Assembly (NCBI GenBank): GCA_024364735.1
Contig: JAGFNQ010004756.1
Span: forward strand, 551,430 to 615,429
Direction: 5' to 3'
From: Boesenbergia rotunda
Taxonomy: Eukaryota > Streptophyta > Magnoliopsida > Zingiberales > Zingiberaceae
Length of the DNA stretch: 64,000 nucleotides
Part shown: positions 1 through 12,215 of the stretch, piece by piece
Position numbering within the stretch: position 1 is the stretch's first letter
Layout: each line of letters begins with the position of its first letter
The notes under the pieces: generated by a model
Database searches by the model: none
What the model was told of the DNA's origin: nothing
Seen by the model: the letters and a program-made list of their open reading frames with translations, nothing else
Program-made: the position numbers and the translations under genes

Positions 1-457
1 TTTTCTTAATTTCCTTTCAATAAGAATCAAGTCCAATCTCAATGTTTTACAAGTTGAAGAGCTACGTATGTACACGTCTGCCAGAAGTTTAATCCATACT
101 TTTCCCACCACAATTTATTTAACTACGAGCTGCAAATCTGCAAGAGCTCCGAGCAAATCCTTAGTGCAAAATATCCAGAAATACCGTCAACAACGTCTAA
201 GAACAAGAAGAATAAAAACAGAATCGCGGGTACAAGTATAACTAATCAAACAACAACATTAGAAGGAACAAAATGGAATGCATAATTTTCCAAATAACAG
301 ATGAGATCAAACAAAGAAAGACGAGAAATCCGAATCACTGACCGAAGTTATGTTGGGAGGAATTCGACCGCCAAGGCTGGAGCCAAAAGAAAGCAACGAT
401 AAGAGAGAGAGAGAGAGAGTAAAACACCAAACAACTGCATCAAAGCTGGATCATCAC
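1..457 (-). other. Intron 1 of the HIP-like gene (continues off the window)
   Basis: The stretch following the donor at 457 is AT-rich and I found no second exon in it. A GA dinucleotide run lies at 402-419. Confidence 0.55.
402..419. repeat. (GA)9 microsatellite
   Basis: Uninterrupted GA run inside intron 1 of the HIP-like gene. Confidence 0.9.
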
Positions 458-567
458 CTGTGTAGGTAGTCACGGAAGAAGGATAGCGAAGGGTGGTGGA
501 GAAGGGAAGGATCCGCCTTGCAGCTGTCGACGAAGGCTCTCAGCTCCGACGCCTTTTCGCCGTCCAT
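458..567 (-). CDS. HSP70-interacting protein (HIP/FAM10 family), first coding exon only
   Basis: Reading leftwards from the ATG at 567, this exon encodes 36 codons plus two bases and ends at a consensus donor (CACAG|GTGATG) at 458/457. The peptide begins MDGEKASELRAFVDSCK and contains PSLSFFRDYL. This is the conserved N-terminal segment of plant HIP1/FAM10 co-chaperones, which bind HSP70 in the cytosol through later TPR repeats. The TPR and C-terminal domains are not in the window; bases 1-457 are AT-rich intron. A longer frame starting at 655 overlaps it but matches nothing and reads into a stop, so I chose the ATG at 567. Family assignment rests on this short N-terminal motif only. Confidence 0.72.
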
Positions 568-679
568 CGTCGCCCTGGCTCTGCCCCAAATACCGCAGAA
601 GTGTGTAGAACCAGAACCAAAATGGAGGCTTGCTCCCGTACTTCACTGGTTCCACTGCCTTTCCGAGAAATACAAATAG

Positions 680-701
680 TGGGCTTTGGGCTCAATGGGC
701 C
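680..701 (-). promoter_or_regulatory. Cluster of three TGGGCY (site II) motifs upstream of the HIP-like gene
   Basis: TGGGCT at 680-685, TGGGCT at 687-692 and TGGGCC at 696-701 lie within 22 bp, about 115-135 bp upstream of the ATG at 567. Site II elements of this form are common in promoters of plant housekeeping genes. No TATA box was seen, which fits such a promoter. The regulatory role is inferred. Confidence 0.45.
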
Positions 702-712
702 CAAAAGAATTT

Positions 713-1997
713 TTTTAATATAGATATAGAAATCTAAATATATATTGATTTTAAAATTAAGAATGTTCAAACTTATTTATTTGTTAAATTTTTTTATCAA
801 ATTTATCATCTTTATAAATTATAAATTAAATTAAATAATTATATAATGCATAAAACTTATATTACTTTTTAAACATATTATAAATAATTTGAAATTATAT
901 ATTTAAATAAAAAGTTATAAATAAAATTTATATAAATTATTAAATAAATTTATTTAAAATTTTATTTGTGAATATTAATAAACTTTTAAGTTTATGTATT
1001 TAAACGAGTATAAATTCATTCAAAAAATAATGCTGAAGGAGTGAAGTGGACCATAAAGTCCAAATCAATCTGTTTAAATAATGCAGAGAGATCACAATAT
1101 TCATGGGAAGGAATTTTGTTTCATAATTATTGGAATTAGGAAGGTGAGAAGGTGCCCCTTCTCTTTTCTCTTCCAATTCACTCAACCTCTTTCATTAATG
1201 GAGGAAGGGGAAGAGACCTTCTATTCCCTGTAAATATATTTGCCTCCAAGACAAATGAGAGGATAAAAAAAAAGAGAGACGTGATGTGTATGCATCCAAG
1301 CTAATGGACCAAAAAAGGTGGATCCGCCACCTCAACGGCCCCCGCCAGCCCGCCCCAGGACCAACACGGAGGAGGTAAATCATGGTTATCACTGGTGTGA
1401 TGAGGCGCCTGGGTCGAGGGAATTAATGCCAGCAGACTAGGGTTTTATCCCGTGGCAACTGGCGACCCTCGAACCTGTGACCTCGACCAAATCGACCAAG
1501 TACCTTACTATCCAATCCACCATGAGCATCCAAGCAATGGAGATCGTGCGAGACAAGTTATGTGCAAGTCTTGCAAGGTCAATGAAAAAGGGTTCGTCCG
1601 TGCATGTAACGTCTTTGTGCAAGATTCGTCCGCATGCATAAGAGGAAGAAGGAGTTGTTGCGAAAAACATTCAAGATTGATTTGTCCAATTACAGAAAAG
1701 AGATTTGGTTTGTGAATCTTGAGAGACGATTTGTTTTTCGTGATGTTGACGACAAGTTTTTCGACACCGCATTCTTCTCCGATTTTTGTCCAAGATCGCT
1801 GTAAGTGTTTACTGTTTTGATTTTATATTTCATGCTAGAGATACAATAATAAACTTTAAACTTTCTTCTCTTTCACCCAACTACAAAATTTATTGGATGA
1901 GACTGCGAAATACAATGAACAGAGTTCTCTGTTTTATTTGCTTTCTGAAATCATGAAAGAAACAGTTCGAGATTCAAGAAAAAAACCAACATTCCTC
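713..1997. other. Intergenic, mostly AT-rich; possible degraded SINE near 1380-1530
   Basis: Bases 713-1000 are very AT-rich. Around 1440-1500 the minus strand reads GGTTCGAGG, resembling a pol III B box, preceded by a loosely A-box-like stretch. A degraded tRNA-derived SINE is possible but no target duplication was found. The open frames at 1437-1715 match nothing I recognise. The 3' end of the ASB gene (polyadenylation region) should fall just left of 1998. Confidence 0.4.
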
Positions 1998-4900
1998 TTA
2001 ATCGGTATCCTTCAAGTTTGGTAGCTTAGATTTGTCCATCAACTTTATGAAATTGCTAACCATAGTTTTACCTTCAGGTGTCATAATGCTTTCAGGGTGG
2101 AACTGAACTCCCTGCAATTCAAAAGAGTAGGATCAATTAAAAAAGAATAAAAGGTTCTTTTCTTTTTTTAAAAAAAAAAAGAAAGAGAATAAAGCAAGGC
2201 AGAAATCAAGTATTATGACTTTTCCTTCTCTTATGTTCACTCTTGGACGAAACTAAAGGTCCCCTTACTTTGATTACTTGGACTGAAAATATAAAGCAAA
2301 AGAGAGAAAGGATCATAAAAATGTATATGAATGACAGAGCTTCATATATAATTTTAGAATCCTTTGTTTCATATCTTCTATCCAAATAATCAAACTCTAA
2401 AAGTGACAAAAGGAACATCAATTGCTCCCTTCCTCCCTCTAGCCTTTTCTTCATCTGCTAAATAGACCCTCTCTTTTCCCTCTACTGTGGCTCCCTTTTC
2501 CTCAATTAGAAAGGCCAGTGATTTTCCCAGATATGCTGTCAGAGCAGGTGGTAGAATGATTAGATTTGGGGCAGTAATTGCTAAACATGGAAAGCATTAG
2601 ATTTGAAGTATTGCTATAAATTGGTTTCCTACTTTCCTGTACCAATTGATTACCTCTGATTCAGTGAATCACCTTTTCTTCATTTGATAAAATGAAGCGA
2701 GGAGTAAATTTCCAGATTGCATAGCTGAGTTAATCACTTCCTATGCCATTTTTTTTTTTCTCAGGAGTTCAGAAGAAGATGGTCCAAGAAAGGATACAAG
2801 CCACTCATTCTCAATTCTTCAGGGTAGAACTCATATTTCCAATTACTTTTATAGCTTGCTTCTGATTTCAAATTCAAGGTATGAAAATACTTCGCTGTTA
2901 ATTTTCCAAATAACTTGAAACTAATGCTAGCATACTAAAGGGGAAGGCAATCAATTAATTTTAAGTGAGTTTTTTGCATACAGCTCCATGTAGCCTGTTC
3001 CTACATAAATACATCCATGCATGACCCAGTCAAAAGTTTGATGGGAAACCAATAAGCTCAGTAAGGACTATGGTATTGGATATTCCGAACTAAGGATTAG
3101 GTGAAACATGCTCATGATGAAAGGAACTATCTGTATGTCACAATGCAATGGGCATATATGTCAAGTAGCCTCAATTGCTTGAAAGAGAAGAAAATTTATT
3201 TGTACTTGTATACCTTCCTTGTGCTCTTCTAACATAGAAACTACAGGTAAATTAAGATGGAAAAATAATTTCTCAAGGAATCACTAGAAGAAAGATCATC
3301 TTAGTTTTACCTGAATATGTCTGTACTCCTTGTGACGAGCAGCCATTATTAATCCATCCGCTGTCCAGGCAGTGATCTCAAGTGAATCACTAGGAAAACT
3401 TTCTTTCTCAATAACAAGGCTATGGTATCTGCAGACTGTGAAGGGGCTGCACACAAGTATAAAAGCAGTATATAATAAAGGGAAAATTCATCTTACATAT
3501 TCAACATGATCATACAAGAGGATAAGAAGTATCAAAATTATGCATAAAACACGTGCTATTACGAAAGAAATAAGTCATGTAACATACACATAACTTTAAT
3601 AAGAAACAGGAAATGTGAGATTGATGAAGCAAGCAAATTACTTGGCCTTAACTTTCCCCTATCTAAAGATAGTCACCTTATCCTATTCCTAAAATAAACA
3701 AATCTAATAACATATCTGCAAATGGAATGAAAAAGTACCTACAACCTCTATTATTATTGTATATGGCAATAAAACTATTGAACTGCAAAGCTTATATCTT
3801 CTAATGTTTCATCTATATATTTTCTCGCTAATATGGAATTGTAGGATCTCCTCATTTCTGTCTGATGATTCTTATAATTTAAATACATTACCTTATTTTC
3901 TAAACAAATTAACCTTTGGCCAACAATGATTAAATGCTTAGTTCATTTGGATGTGGAAGTTGGTTCCAAGTAATTATTCTGACTTGCATTACAACTGTAC
4001 TTGGTATAAGTTTGCATCTATCCGAATAGCAAAACAATGGACATCAATGATTCTCATTTCATTTCCTAGAAGTACCCTACAGGAAGGAAACGTGCATGCA
4101 TAGAGTATCTAGATTATCTTTTAACCATTAATTTGCTTAATATATCACAAATCTAATTTATATAATCAACCAAAAATTAAAAATCCAATATACATCCCTA
4201 AATCATATAAGAATAATCAAAGACTCACTTGGGCAAACCATGAAATAATGTATCATCTAGTGATTCATCATAGTAGACAGGAGAGCTCTTCCCATGCATA
4301 ACCCCAGAAGGAGCACGGACTATCTTTCCTGAAAGTTAACAAGGAAATTGTAAAACAATATTAGTTCCTACGTTACATACATTTATTTTTGTGGCTTTCA
4401 TGCGCCAGATTTATTCAAACCTCCAAATGCTTCTCCAATGCATTGCAAACCCATACAAACTCCAAATAATGGTATTGAGGGACCCAGCTCAAATACAGTC
4501 TGTAATGAAATCCCTGAATCTTGAGGTGTACCTGTACAAAGCAATGGTTGAATACCTCCTATTCAAGTTGATGGAAACATATATTTCTAGAAAACTGCTG
4601 ACCTGGGCCAGGAGATATGAGTATTCCTCTTGGATTTATCCTGATAAAAGAGAGAATATTCCAAATTTGTTTTTTTTTAAATTAAAACAACAAATTTTCT
4701 AGAGGGAATAGACAAGGGCGAATACCTTTTGATATCATCCACAGTTATCTCATCGTTACGATATGTCTCAAAATGGACACCAAACTCACCCAGATACTTA
4801 AGCAGAGAAGGTGCAATTAGAAAAGTTGAAAAGTTAGGCTCACATATAATACTACAAGCTGTTAAGTAACAGTAAGCCAACTTAAATCTCTTGTCATCAA

Positions 4901-7900
4901 ACAATTAGAAACCTACAAGGACTATTTATGAGAATATTATACCAAATTGGTTACAAAAAAATTGGACCATGGCATTACTTATATAGTATTGCTTAGGGGA
5001 TAATCATGATGTGCCACAGCTTAAGTAAAAAGCAACATATAGATTAATAGGTTGATCCTTTCTTCTCCTTTTAATTTGTTTTGTTCTTAACCATAAGATA
5101 AATTAAATTTAGATTGTGCTTCCCACAAGAAGTGAGATATTTATGGGGAGTGGAACAAATTGATCCGTAGTTTGTATTTCCTTGGAGGGAAAAAAAATTA
5201 TAAGAGAAATTCTATCATTTTGTTGTACAGAAATACAGGAGAGAAACTTTATTCTCGAAAATTGATTTGTTAAAACTGTAAAATAAAATAAATAAATAAA
5301 AAGTATCAAAAGACTTCCACCAAAATTGATGCTTTCTGCTTGATCTGGCAAGAAGCCAAATTAAGGAAAATGGGGGCAACAAGTTCTAGCCTCTTCCTTC
5401 TCTCTCTCTCCATTTCCGACCAAGGCAAAGAATAGAAAGTGAAATTGGGGAACACTTCCAAAATGTGTTTCCTTCCTTGGGTGTTTTTGCTCAAGGAAAT
5501 ATGTTTGATTAGTTTCTATCTTTGCTCGTTGTAGATTTGTTGTAGCGGAAAACTTAGCAATGCTAACACCTTCTTCTATACTTGGTATTCACCTCCTTGA
5601 GGTGACTAATCCAATGATCCACTCTCCTCACACTCACAAGCACTATGAATGTCTTCTTCATGGAGGCAGATAAGCCTCGTACAAGCTCACAAAGAAATAC
5701 ACAAATAGACAAACAAATACAAATGAAATCTTACAAGATTTACAACAATGAGATCTTGCTTGTCTTGCTTTCTTTTAGATTGGAATCGCCCCTTGATGCT
5801 TGGAAATGTCGCAACACTTTGTCCCCAAGAGCTCACAAGAATGGGCAAAGAAGGAGGAGAAGAGATCTACCGCTTCAGCCTGCGTGAAAACCCTATATAC
5901 CCGCGACCTAGGGTTACCAATTGATTACCCAATCGATTAGCATGTCAGATCTAGCTATTCAATGGAGTATTTGAAGATTAATCGATTAGTCAATCGATTA
6001 AGAAGGTTTCTATGTTCTCGCGCAACATAGTCACAACTTGATCGATTGGCCAACCCTTAATCGATAACCAATCGATTAAGAGGGTTTCTGTTCTCGCGAC
6101 AAAAGCCTTGATTGGTGTTGCCCTTAATCGATCACCAAATCGATTATGGGCAATTTTGTTTCTCGTGAGAAACAGTGCTCTAATCAATTAGTTGATCGAT
6201 TAGATTGGGTCAATCGATTACCTAATCGATTGCCCATGCCCTAACTTGCCTAAACGAAGTCTAGGGTTACTTTGCCCAACTTTAGGTCAACCGTGACCTG
6301 TTGGGTCTTCCTTACCAAGTGTCCGATCAACCCTTGACTGACTTGGACTTTCCCTTGCCTAGTTCTCAACTAGGACTTCTCTTACGCTAAGTGTTTAGCT
6401 CCCCACTAACCCACCTTCTTTACCTAGTTCCCAACTAGATCTGCCTAGTCCCACTAGGACTTTCCTTTGCCTAACCGCAGTTAAGTTTAGTCTCTTGGTA
6501 GACTTCCACCTTGGCAACGTGCAATCTTCCAGATCCACTTGGATTTCACCTAGTTCCCAACTAGGTCTGTCTAGTCCCACTAGGGCTTCTCTTTGCCTAA
6601 CCGTAATTAGGTCTAGTCTCTCGGTAGACTTCCACCTTGCCAACGTGCGATCTTCAAAATTTACTTGGACTTCACCTAGTTTCCAACTAGGTCTGCCTAG
6701 TCCCACTAGGACTTCCCTTTACCTAACCCTCGAGTTAGGACTTCACCAGTCAAGTCTCCAGTCAACCTTGATCCACTTGACTTATTACACGCATCTTGTC
6801 AAACATTGAAACTCAAACTCGAACCTACTCGAGCTCAGTCAAACTGGTCAACCTTGACCCAAGGACAATTGCACCAACAAAATACTCAGGGTTGAAAGAA
6901 AGTAACTTTTTTCTAAACCAGCAAAAAACCTTTGTTCATCTAAACTGCCACCAATCTACTACTACCCAAAGTTTCTTGTTGTAAACATACACAACATAAT
7001 TAAATGTTGCTAACAAACAACATTACACATAGTAGTCAACCTCAAATGGTTGGTACTTCTGGTTTATTATTATTGCAGTATACTGTCAATCATTCAGAAA
7101 CAAGCAGAATATAGAAAGTTTATTTCATAGTAAACAAAACTGCAGGATAATATTGCCAAGGTAAGACAGATGCTATGGGTTAACATCAAAGTATCAAACA
7201 ACAGAATCCTGAATACAAGAGATCATTTTGGTGGAAAAAAATCATATATTATCTATGATACTAAAAAAATACCCCTTAAATACAATCTCCGATAATTTCA
7301 TTACAACAGTACTATGTCATGCATATACATCAGAGTCCAACAAGTAAATAGCAGAGATCTAAAAATTTAGAGTTTTGAATTTCATATCATCCGTTAACTG
7401 ACAATTAAGAAACAAATTCAATACAAAATTCAGAAATGATATCAAGTATCTACCAGATACCAATAATCATAACCATTCAAATAACCAACATCGCTGAAAG
7501 CAATGGCGAAAAATATGAGAGTACCCGAACTTATTATACGGCATCTTTCCAACTAAAACTACCTGGCAGAGATTATAGGTAAAGCTGTCATAATTGTCGA
7601 TTACAACGATAGGCCTTTCATCCTTTGAACTCACTGAAACTGCATCGCCATTCCCGACGACGGAAACACTAAGAGTTGTAGGCAGGCTGCTCCTCCCAAG
7701 GGAAAGGCGTTCCCGACCGAGACCTAAAGCATGCAGCTGAGGTCAAACAAGCGTGCGATCCGATCCAAAAAAATGAGAACCGAAACAACCGCGCAGCACG
7801 AACCATAAACAAAGACCAACCATTGACTCACCCGGAGATCGAGAAGGGAGGGAGACGGCGGTAGCTCCGAAGGCAGGGATCCGGCGTGGGTCGCCATTGC

Positions 7901-7958
7901 GTGGGATTTGGGGTGCGGCATAGGGCTTCGGGGCGAGGGAGAGCAGAGAGGACGCCAT
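1998..7958 (-). CDS. ASB: Anthranilate synthase beta subunit, plastid glutamine amidotransferase (8 exons, complete)
   Basis: Exons in transcript order: 7958-7832, 7723-7563, 4796-4726, 4640-4603, 4531-4421, 4328-4229, 3446-3311, 2111-1998. All introns are GT-AG, the phases join without a break, and the total is 858 bp (285 aa). The enzyme is the TrpG-type class I glutaminase that feeds ammonia to the alpha subunit (TrpE) in chorismate to anthranilate conversion, the first step of tryptophan synthesis. Residues 1-70 are rich in Ser, Ala and Arg and fit a plastid transit peptide. The domain starts at IVVIDNYDSFTYNLCQ; LISPGPGTP forms the oxyanion region; Cys158 in FGVCMGLQ is the nucleophile; His253 and Glu255 in FHPES complete the triad. 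The acceptor at 7723 was chosen because an upstream AG leads to a stop. Intron 2 (4797-7562) is inflated by a repeat insertion at about 5510-6880. No coding damage is visible. Confidence 0.95.
5915..6240. repeat. Cluster of dispersed ATCGATT palindromic motifs
   Basis: About a dozen copies of AATCGATT or its near variants occur in both orientations within 325 bp, separated by non-repeated spacers. The motif is close to self-complementary, so neighbouring copies can pair. Confidence 0.8.
6360..6740. repeat. Tandem array, 126-bp unit made of CTAGTT-NNN-AACTAG mini-hairpins
   Basis: The landmark CTAGTTCCCAACTAG occurs at 6424 and 6550, with a variant keeping the stem at 6676. The spacing is exactly 126 bp, and the landmark (G/A)CCTAACC shows the same spacing. 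Each unit holds two perfect short hairpins: CTAGTT/AACTAG and CTAGT/ACTAG, each with a three-base loop. The open frames here are repeat translations and not genes. Confidence 0.8.
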
Positions 7959-8721
7959 GAGAAGGAAGGAAAGGGACGAGTTTTTGAAGTGCGAAAAGAC
8001 GCGGAGGCCGGAAGGGTATAAGAAGCAGGGCAGGGGGAGTTCCTTTGAGAGGACCCCACTTCGAAGGTACCCATTGGATATGCTTATTGGAATTGAATTT
8101 GGGTAACTTAGCAAAAGCCAAGTGTAATATTTCCTAAATTTAAATTAATAATTTAATATCAGAATTGGAAGTTTAAATTTTAGAGTGCAAGCAATCAAAT
8201 ACCTATTAATGAATTTAAATTAAAAAATTAATTAAATTAAATCACATGTAACTGTTTTTGAATAAAAAAAATTATGAATTACTATTCATAAATAAAATTT
8301 ATGAATTATAATCATCAATACATTTTTTTTCAAACTTATAAATAGATAAAAAATTAAAATGAATAAATAAACTTATAACATAAAATTCACTAATTAATCA
8401 CATAAATTTTAAAATATAAAATTTTAACAATCAAATAATAACTCGACACCAATTTAAATAAGTTTAAGGTGATAAAAAAGGTGGAAGTTTATTTTGAGAA
8501 TTGGACCGATCTCTACATGAACTAAACATCTTTTATAATCACACTACTTTGTAAGAGTTCAAATGTGATTCAACGATGCTCCTAGATCATAGTGGAATGA
8601 CAAGGTACTTAAGTATTTTTTAAAATATTCACGATTCAAATTTTAATTAGAATGCATTGTAAGATATTTTTTTTAGTAAGATAAAAAATTTGAGACGTTA
8701 TTAATTTTTGAGAGAAGCTCA

Positions 8722-8723
<2 letters not shown>

Positions 8724-8764
<41 letters not shown>
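8724..8764. repeat. (AT)20 microsatellite
   Basis: Uninterrupted AT dinucleotide run of about 41 bp. Confidence 0.95.
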
Positions 8765-8767
<3 letters not shown>

Positions 8768-9367
8768 ATCGCAACGTAAAAACTTTTACAAATTATTCAA
8801 TCTCTTTTAGCCTTCTAGCAGATCTCTTATAGAAGTTAGGGCAAATATTTTTGTCAGATAATTATTATTATTAGTAACTATTAGCCTTAAAAGAAAATAA
8901 ATAAAAGAAATATGAAATTAAAACTTATGTAATCTCATGCCATGGAAATTATTAATTAAATCTAACATATAATAATTATTAATATTTATAGCAGTAGCAG
9001 ATGTAAATAACAAATAATAATACTGAATTGAATGCTTTCGTAACGAAGAGAAGAAAAAAAATTAACATGATGTTAAAAAGAAAAATCAACATGTAAATAA
9101 TTGTAATATAATAGGCTTTTAATCAAACTACTATGTAAAATATATAAATTTTAAAATCTATTTTATAAAATAAATATAATAATTATATAAATTGATATTA
9201 AAGGTTCGTTAATAAATCTACATGTTTTCGTACAAGAAATTGATTCCGCTGAATAATTAAATTTGTTTGATCATGCACATTAATCCTTCGCTAAATAATA
9301 ATGTTAATCTGGATTTCAAAATTGATTTTTTTTTAATTTTTTAGGGTATATTTAGGATTTATGATTT

Positions 9368-9637
9368 TAGGATTTAGAGGTTGATTATAGTGGATTTAAG
9401 TCAATATAATTTTTTTCCTAGGGTTCAGTCGTCCCTCTTGGATTATAATATTCAAAATAAAAAAATTTAAATGCTCACGGGGTGTATTATATGTATTTAG
9501 TGTTTAAAATTTTAAAATTTAGGAATTGGATTATAGTGGATTTAATTCAATAAGATTTTCTCCTAGGGTTCAGGCTTCCCTCTTGGATAATAATATTCAA
9601 GATAATAAATTTTAGATATTAATTGGGTATATTATAT
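9368..9637. repeat. Two-copy diverged tandem duplication, unit about 150 bp
   Basis: The phrases TTATAGTGGATTTAA, CCTAGGGTTCAG and TCCCTCTTGGAT occur in the same order in both halves (about 9368-9500 and 9520-9637). The function is unknown. Confidence 0.65.
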
Positions 9638-9864
9638 GATTAATAATTTTTTTAGGAATTATTTATTAAAAAATTAAAAAGAAAAAGAAAAATCTAACTC
9701 AAGCAACTGAATTCATTCAGGTGCCAGAGCCAATGGTCCGCAGCGCTATGTTGCAAACTATTCGTAGTTTAGCGATGCTCTCTCTCTATAAATATAATTG
9801 AACTATCCGAAGTATAGCGCTGCTCTCTCTCTATATGTATATATAACCCTAATGAAATATACAT

Positions 9865-10578
9865 GTACGTTTTAAATGATAATTAAGATGGTTTTTGCTT
9901 ATGTTATAAATAAATGCATGATTTTATGATAATTAAGGTAGTTTGTTATCATCAAAATGATGAAACTAAAATAATTAAATGTCATATATAAAATATTTAT
10001 TTATTTATCTATTAAAAAATAATTCATTGCTCATTAAAATTATAAATTTTTTTGAAGTAAAATTATTTTTTTTATGATTAGTAACATAGACGAAGAAAAT
10101 TAAAATTGTTGAACAAAATATATTTTATTTATTCAAAGATGATATTTGTATTTGGTTAAAGATTTTATTTTCTTAATAATATAATACATTTAATTTTTAA
10201 TAGTATATTGTTATATTAGTCCAAAGGTGTATTATAATATATTCTAAAATTTTATCTGAATTGTATGTTTAATTATAATAATTTCTCTTCATTCGCAAGC
10301 TTCTTCTATTAGTATTGTGTTTAATGATTTGAACTTCTCTTAATGGAGTTAGCAAGTCAATTTTTATTTAGATGTATTAGATCTTGACTTGAGACTACTA
10401 AAGCAAAAAACCTACTGCTATTATTGATTCAAGTAGCGAGTAAGAGAAATTCAAATATAAAGCATGGGAATGGTATATTAGATTAAGCCTTATATTTATG
10501 CAAATGACTATAGCAAATAGCATTAAGACTATCATTCCACAACAGAATATTTAAAGTTTGTGGAAGAATATTTCCTTA
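9865..10578 (+). mobile_element. Decayed copia leader and gag start, same family as the copia element at 13338-19435
   Basis: Read on the plus strand, this stretch parallels the minus-strand leader and gag start of the nested copia element (about 18700 down to 17990). Shared landmarks in order are GATAATTAAG-GTAGTTTGT, CAAAATATATTTT, TTTATCTGAAT, CTTCATTCGCAAGCTTCTT, then the gag start with AACTTCTC and GTCAATTTT. The frame is broken by many substitutions and indels. It stops at 10578, where a different LTR begins. It is a dead 5' fragment without its own LTR in view. Confidence 0.7.
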
Positions 10579-11242
10579 TGTTGGGGTGCCCAATGCACAA
10601 TTTAAAAATTTATTTCAAGAACAAGCAACGGAAGAATAATAATTTCTTAAATTATTACAATACGCATCACACACAACCACAGGACATATATGTGTCCGAC
10701 ATAATCATAGAAATAATTATTTCATTAGAAGTATACCTGTTGGATGACGTAAAGCGGAAATGGCATCAACAAGCAAGTCTAGCTAGACTTGCCACTACTC
10801 GTATCCACGCCGTGATATTCTCGAGAAGACTTCGCTAAGTCACGTGTCGTGTCTCCATATCGGTACTCGCCAAAGGGGGGAGACTAGGTTATTCGAGAGA
10901 GGATTCATGGTTAGATTCAGTACCCCGCGGCACGAGGCAACCCGATGGTACGAAACGAAGAGGACTGCAATGATAACGTCGTTGTCCAGGGCTCGAAAAG
11001 TTCGTTGTCGGCAGGGTCAGTAGGTTTGGTTACAGCGGTGTTCTGGCAACAACAATTGCTCGCTGGAACAATAGCTTAGGGTGGCGGAAGAAAGCTATTG
11101 GACGACTTGAAAATTAAAGGCTACCAGCGACGGCACCTTCTTTGGTCGGCGAGACAACAACCTGGGCGGAGGGGTTGTGCTTCCTTGGTTGGAGCAGCAA
11201 CTGATGTTGGCGGGGCTGGCTAGAGCAGTAGCAAGTGTCGAC
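10579..11242 (-). mobile_element. LTR-like sequence, distal half (interrupted by the Sirevirus-like element)
   Basis: This piece begins TGTTGGGGTGCCC and continues beyond the inserted element at 21593-23059, where the sequence ends in GGGACA. Without the insertion it is about 2131 bp bounded by TG and CA. On the minus strand it would run TGTCCC to CAACA. The lack of a matching target duplication (CCTTA versus CCTCT) leaves open whether it is a solo LTR or part of a larger element. Confidence 0.5.
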
Positions 11243-12156
11243 TATAAGTATCCCGAGTGAGTTTTGATGTGATCAACTGAGTCAAGTTAGGTCCTGTTGG
11301 TATCTGATCCCTGTGTCTAAGTGTGCAGGAGCTTAAGAGCACAAGAAGTCGAGTGAAAGACGCAGCGGACGAGAAGGATGACATGAGAAGAGGGCTGACA
11401 TGCTTTGCGCTTCCGAGAGATGCAGAGGTTTGCGGAAGAGTACACCGACGGATTGAGAAGGACACGCGCGACGTCCGAGAGACGAAAACGCCAGAGGAAG
11501 TCCATTCGAGGAGAAAGGATGGAGACGAATTCGGATGAGCCCAACTCCAGATGACCCAAAATCACCTAGGAGACTCACCGAAAGACTGATCAACAAGTTG
11601 TTAACCAGACCAACCCGGGCGCCCGAGTCAACTTGGGCGCCCGAGCATGGGTGCGACCGTATTCCCGAGCGCTTGTGTTGATTCAGAGGCTCGAGTGTCC
11701 ATACTCTATATAGAAAATAATCGTTTCGTGGCCGTTGCGACATGGATAAACATTGATCACATGTCAAGCACCCGTATGCTCTCAGGTGCCCGAGAAGCAC
11801 TATGTCATCTTTGTGATAAGCTTTCACAGGGGTTGTAAATAGAGTTTATTTCATCAATAAAATTGCAACAAATTTCTTCTTTATTTTTCTCTATTTTTCT
11901 TTGTGTTCAAATTGTGTAAGAGGCATCTCCACCACAAGGAGTACATTTGGAGATGAGCTTTTCATTGCCTTGGATTAGCAATCATTCTGGTTGCAACAAA
12001 GTAAACATCTAGTGCCTCTTTACTTTTGTTTAGTAATTATTTTATGTTATTGTTCCATTGAAAACTAATCTTATCTTTATTTAAGTAGAACAAATGATCT
12101 AGTGTACTTTTTCAGAGGTAATTCACCCTCCTCTTGTCGGCCAATCGATCCCAACA
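11243..12156 (+). repeat. 5' LTR of the Sirevirus-like element
   Basis: It starts TATAAGTATCCC (canonical TGTAAG lost at one base) and ends GATCCCAACA. It shares its order of phrases with the LTRs at 20664-21592 and 50580-51485, including AAGTGTGCAGGAGCTT. A TATA-like GTAAATAGAG lies near 11836 and AATAAAATTGCAAC near 11858. Confidence 0.75.
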
Positions 12157-12158
12157 AG

Positions 12159-12170
12159 TAGTAGCAGAGC
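12159..12170 (+). other. Degenerate primer-binding site (initiator Met-tRNA type)
   Basis: TAGTAGCAGAGC lies two bases after the LTR end, versus the usual TGGTATCAGAGC. The sister copy at 50566-50577 keeps TGGTATTAGAGC. Confidence 0.7.
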
Positions 12171-12215
12171 AAGGACGCTCCAAAAGGACTAACCGTCATT
12201 TGAAGCAACGACAAA

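Larger units (their letters stand above)
5510..6880. repeat. Repeat insertion in intron 2 of ASB (palindrome cluster plus mini-hairpin array)
   Basis: This block breaks the AT-rich intron with more GC-rich repetitive sequence. It starts near a GTAGCGGAA motif at about 5543 and ends near ACCAACA at about 6880. The first part is CT-rich and unremarkable, the second is a cluster of ATCGATT palindromes, and the third is a tandem array of mini-hairpins. The order matches the 28193-30320 unit in the Tat-like element, although the words are different. No target duplication was found, so both ends are approximate. No coding region was recognised. Confidence 0.6.
8110..9860. other. AT-rich intergenic stretch without genes
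   Basis: This lies upstream of ASB and has no open frame of note. It contains a long AT dinucleotide run and a two-copy imperfect tandem duplication, listed separately, plus a small duplicated phrase around 9765-9840 (TTTAGCGATGCTCTCTCTCT and a near copy). Confidence 0.6.

Noticed and set aside
470..655. Minus-strand 61-codon frame starting at 655
   Set aside because: The overlapping ATG at 567 gives the HIP/FAM10 N-terminus and a proper splice donor; the 655 frame reads through to a stop and matches nothing.
7731..7738. Alternative acceptor for ASB exon 2 at 7737
   Set aside because: It puts the exon in a frame with an early stop; the acceptor at 7724-7725 keeps the frame.
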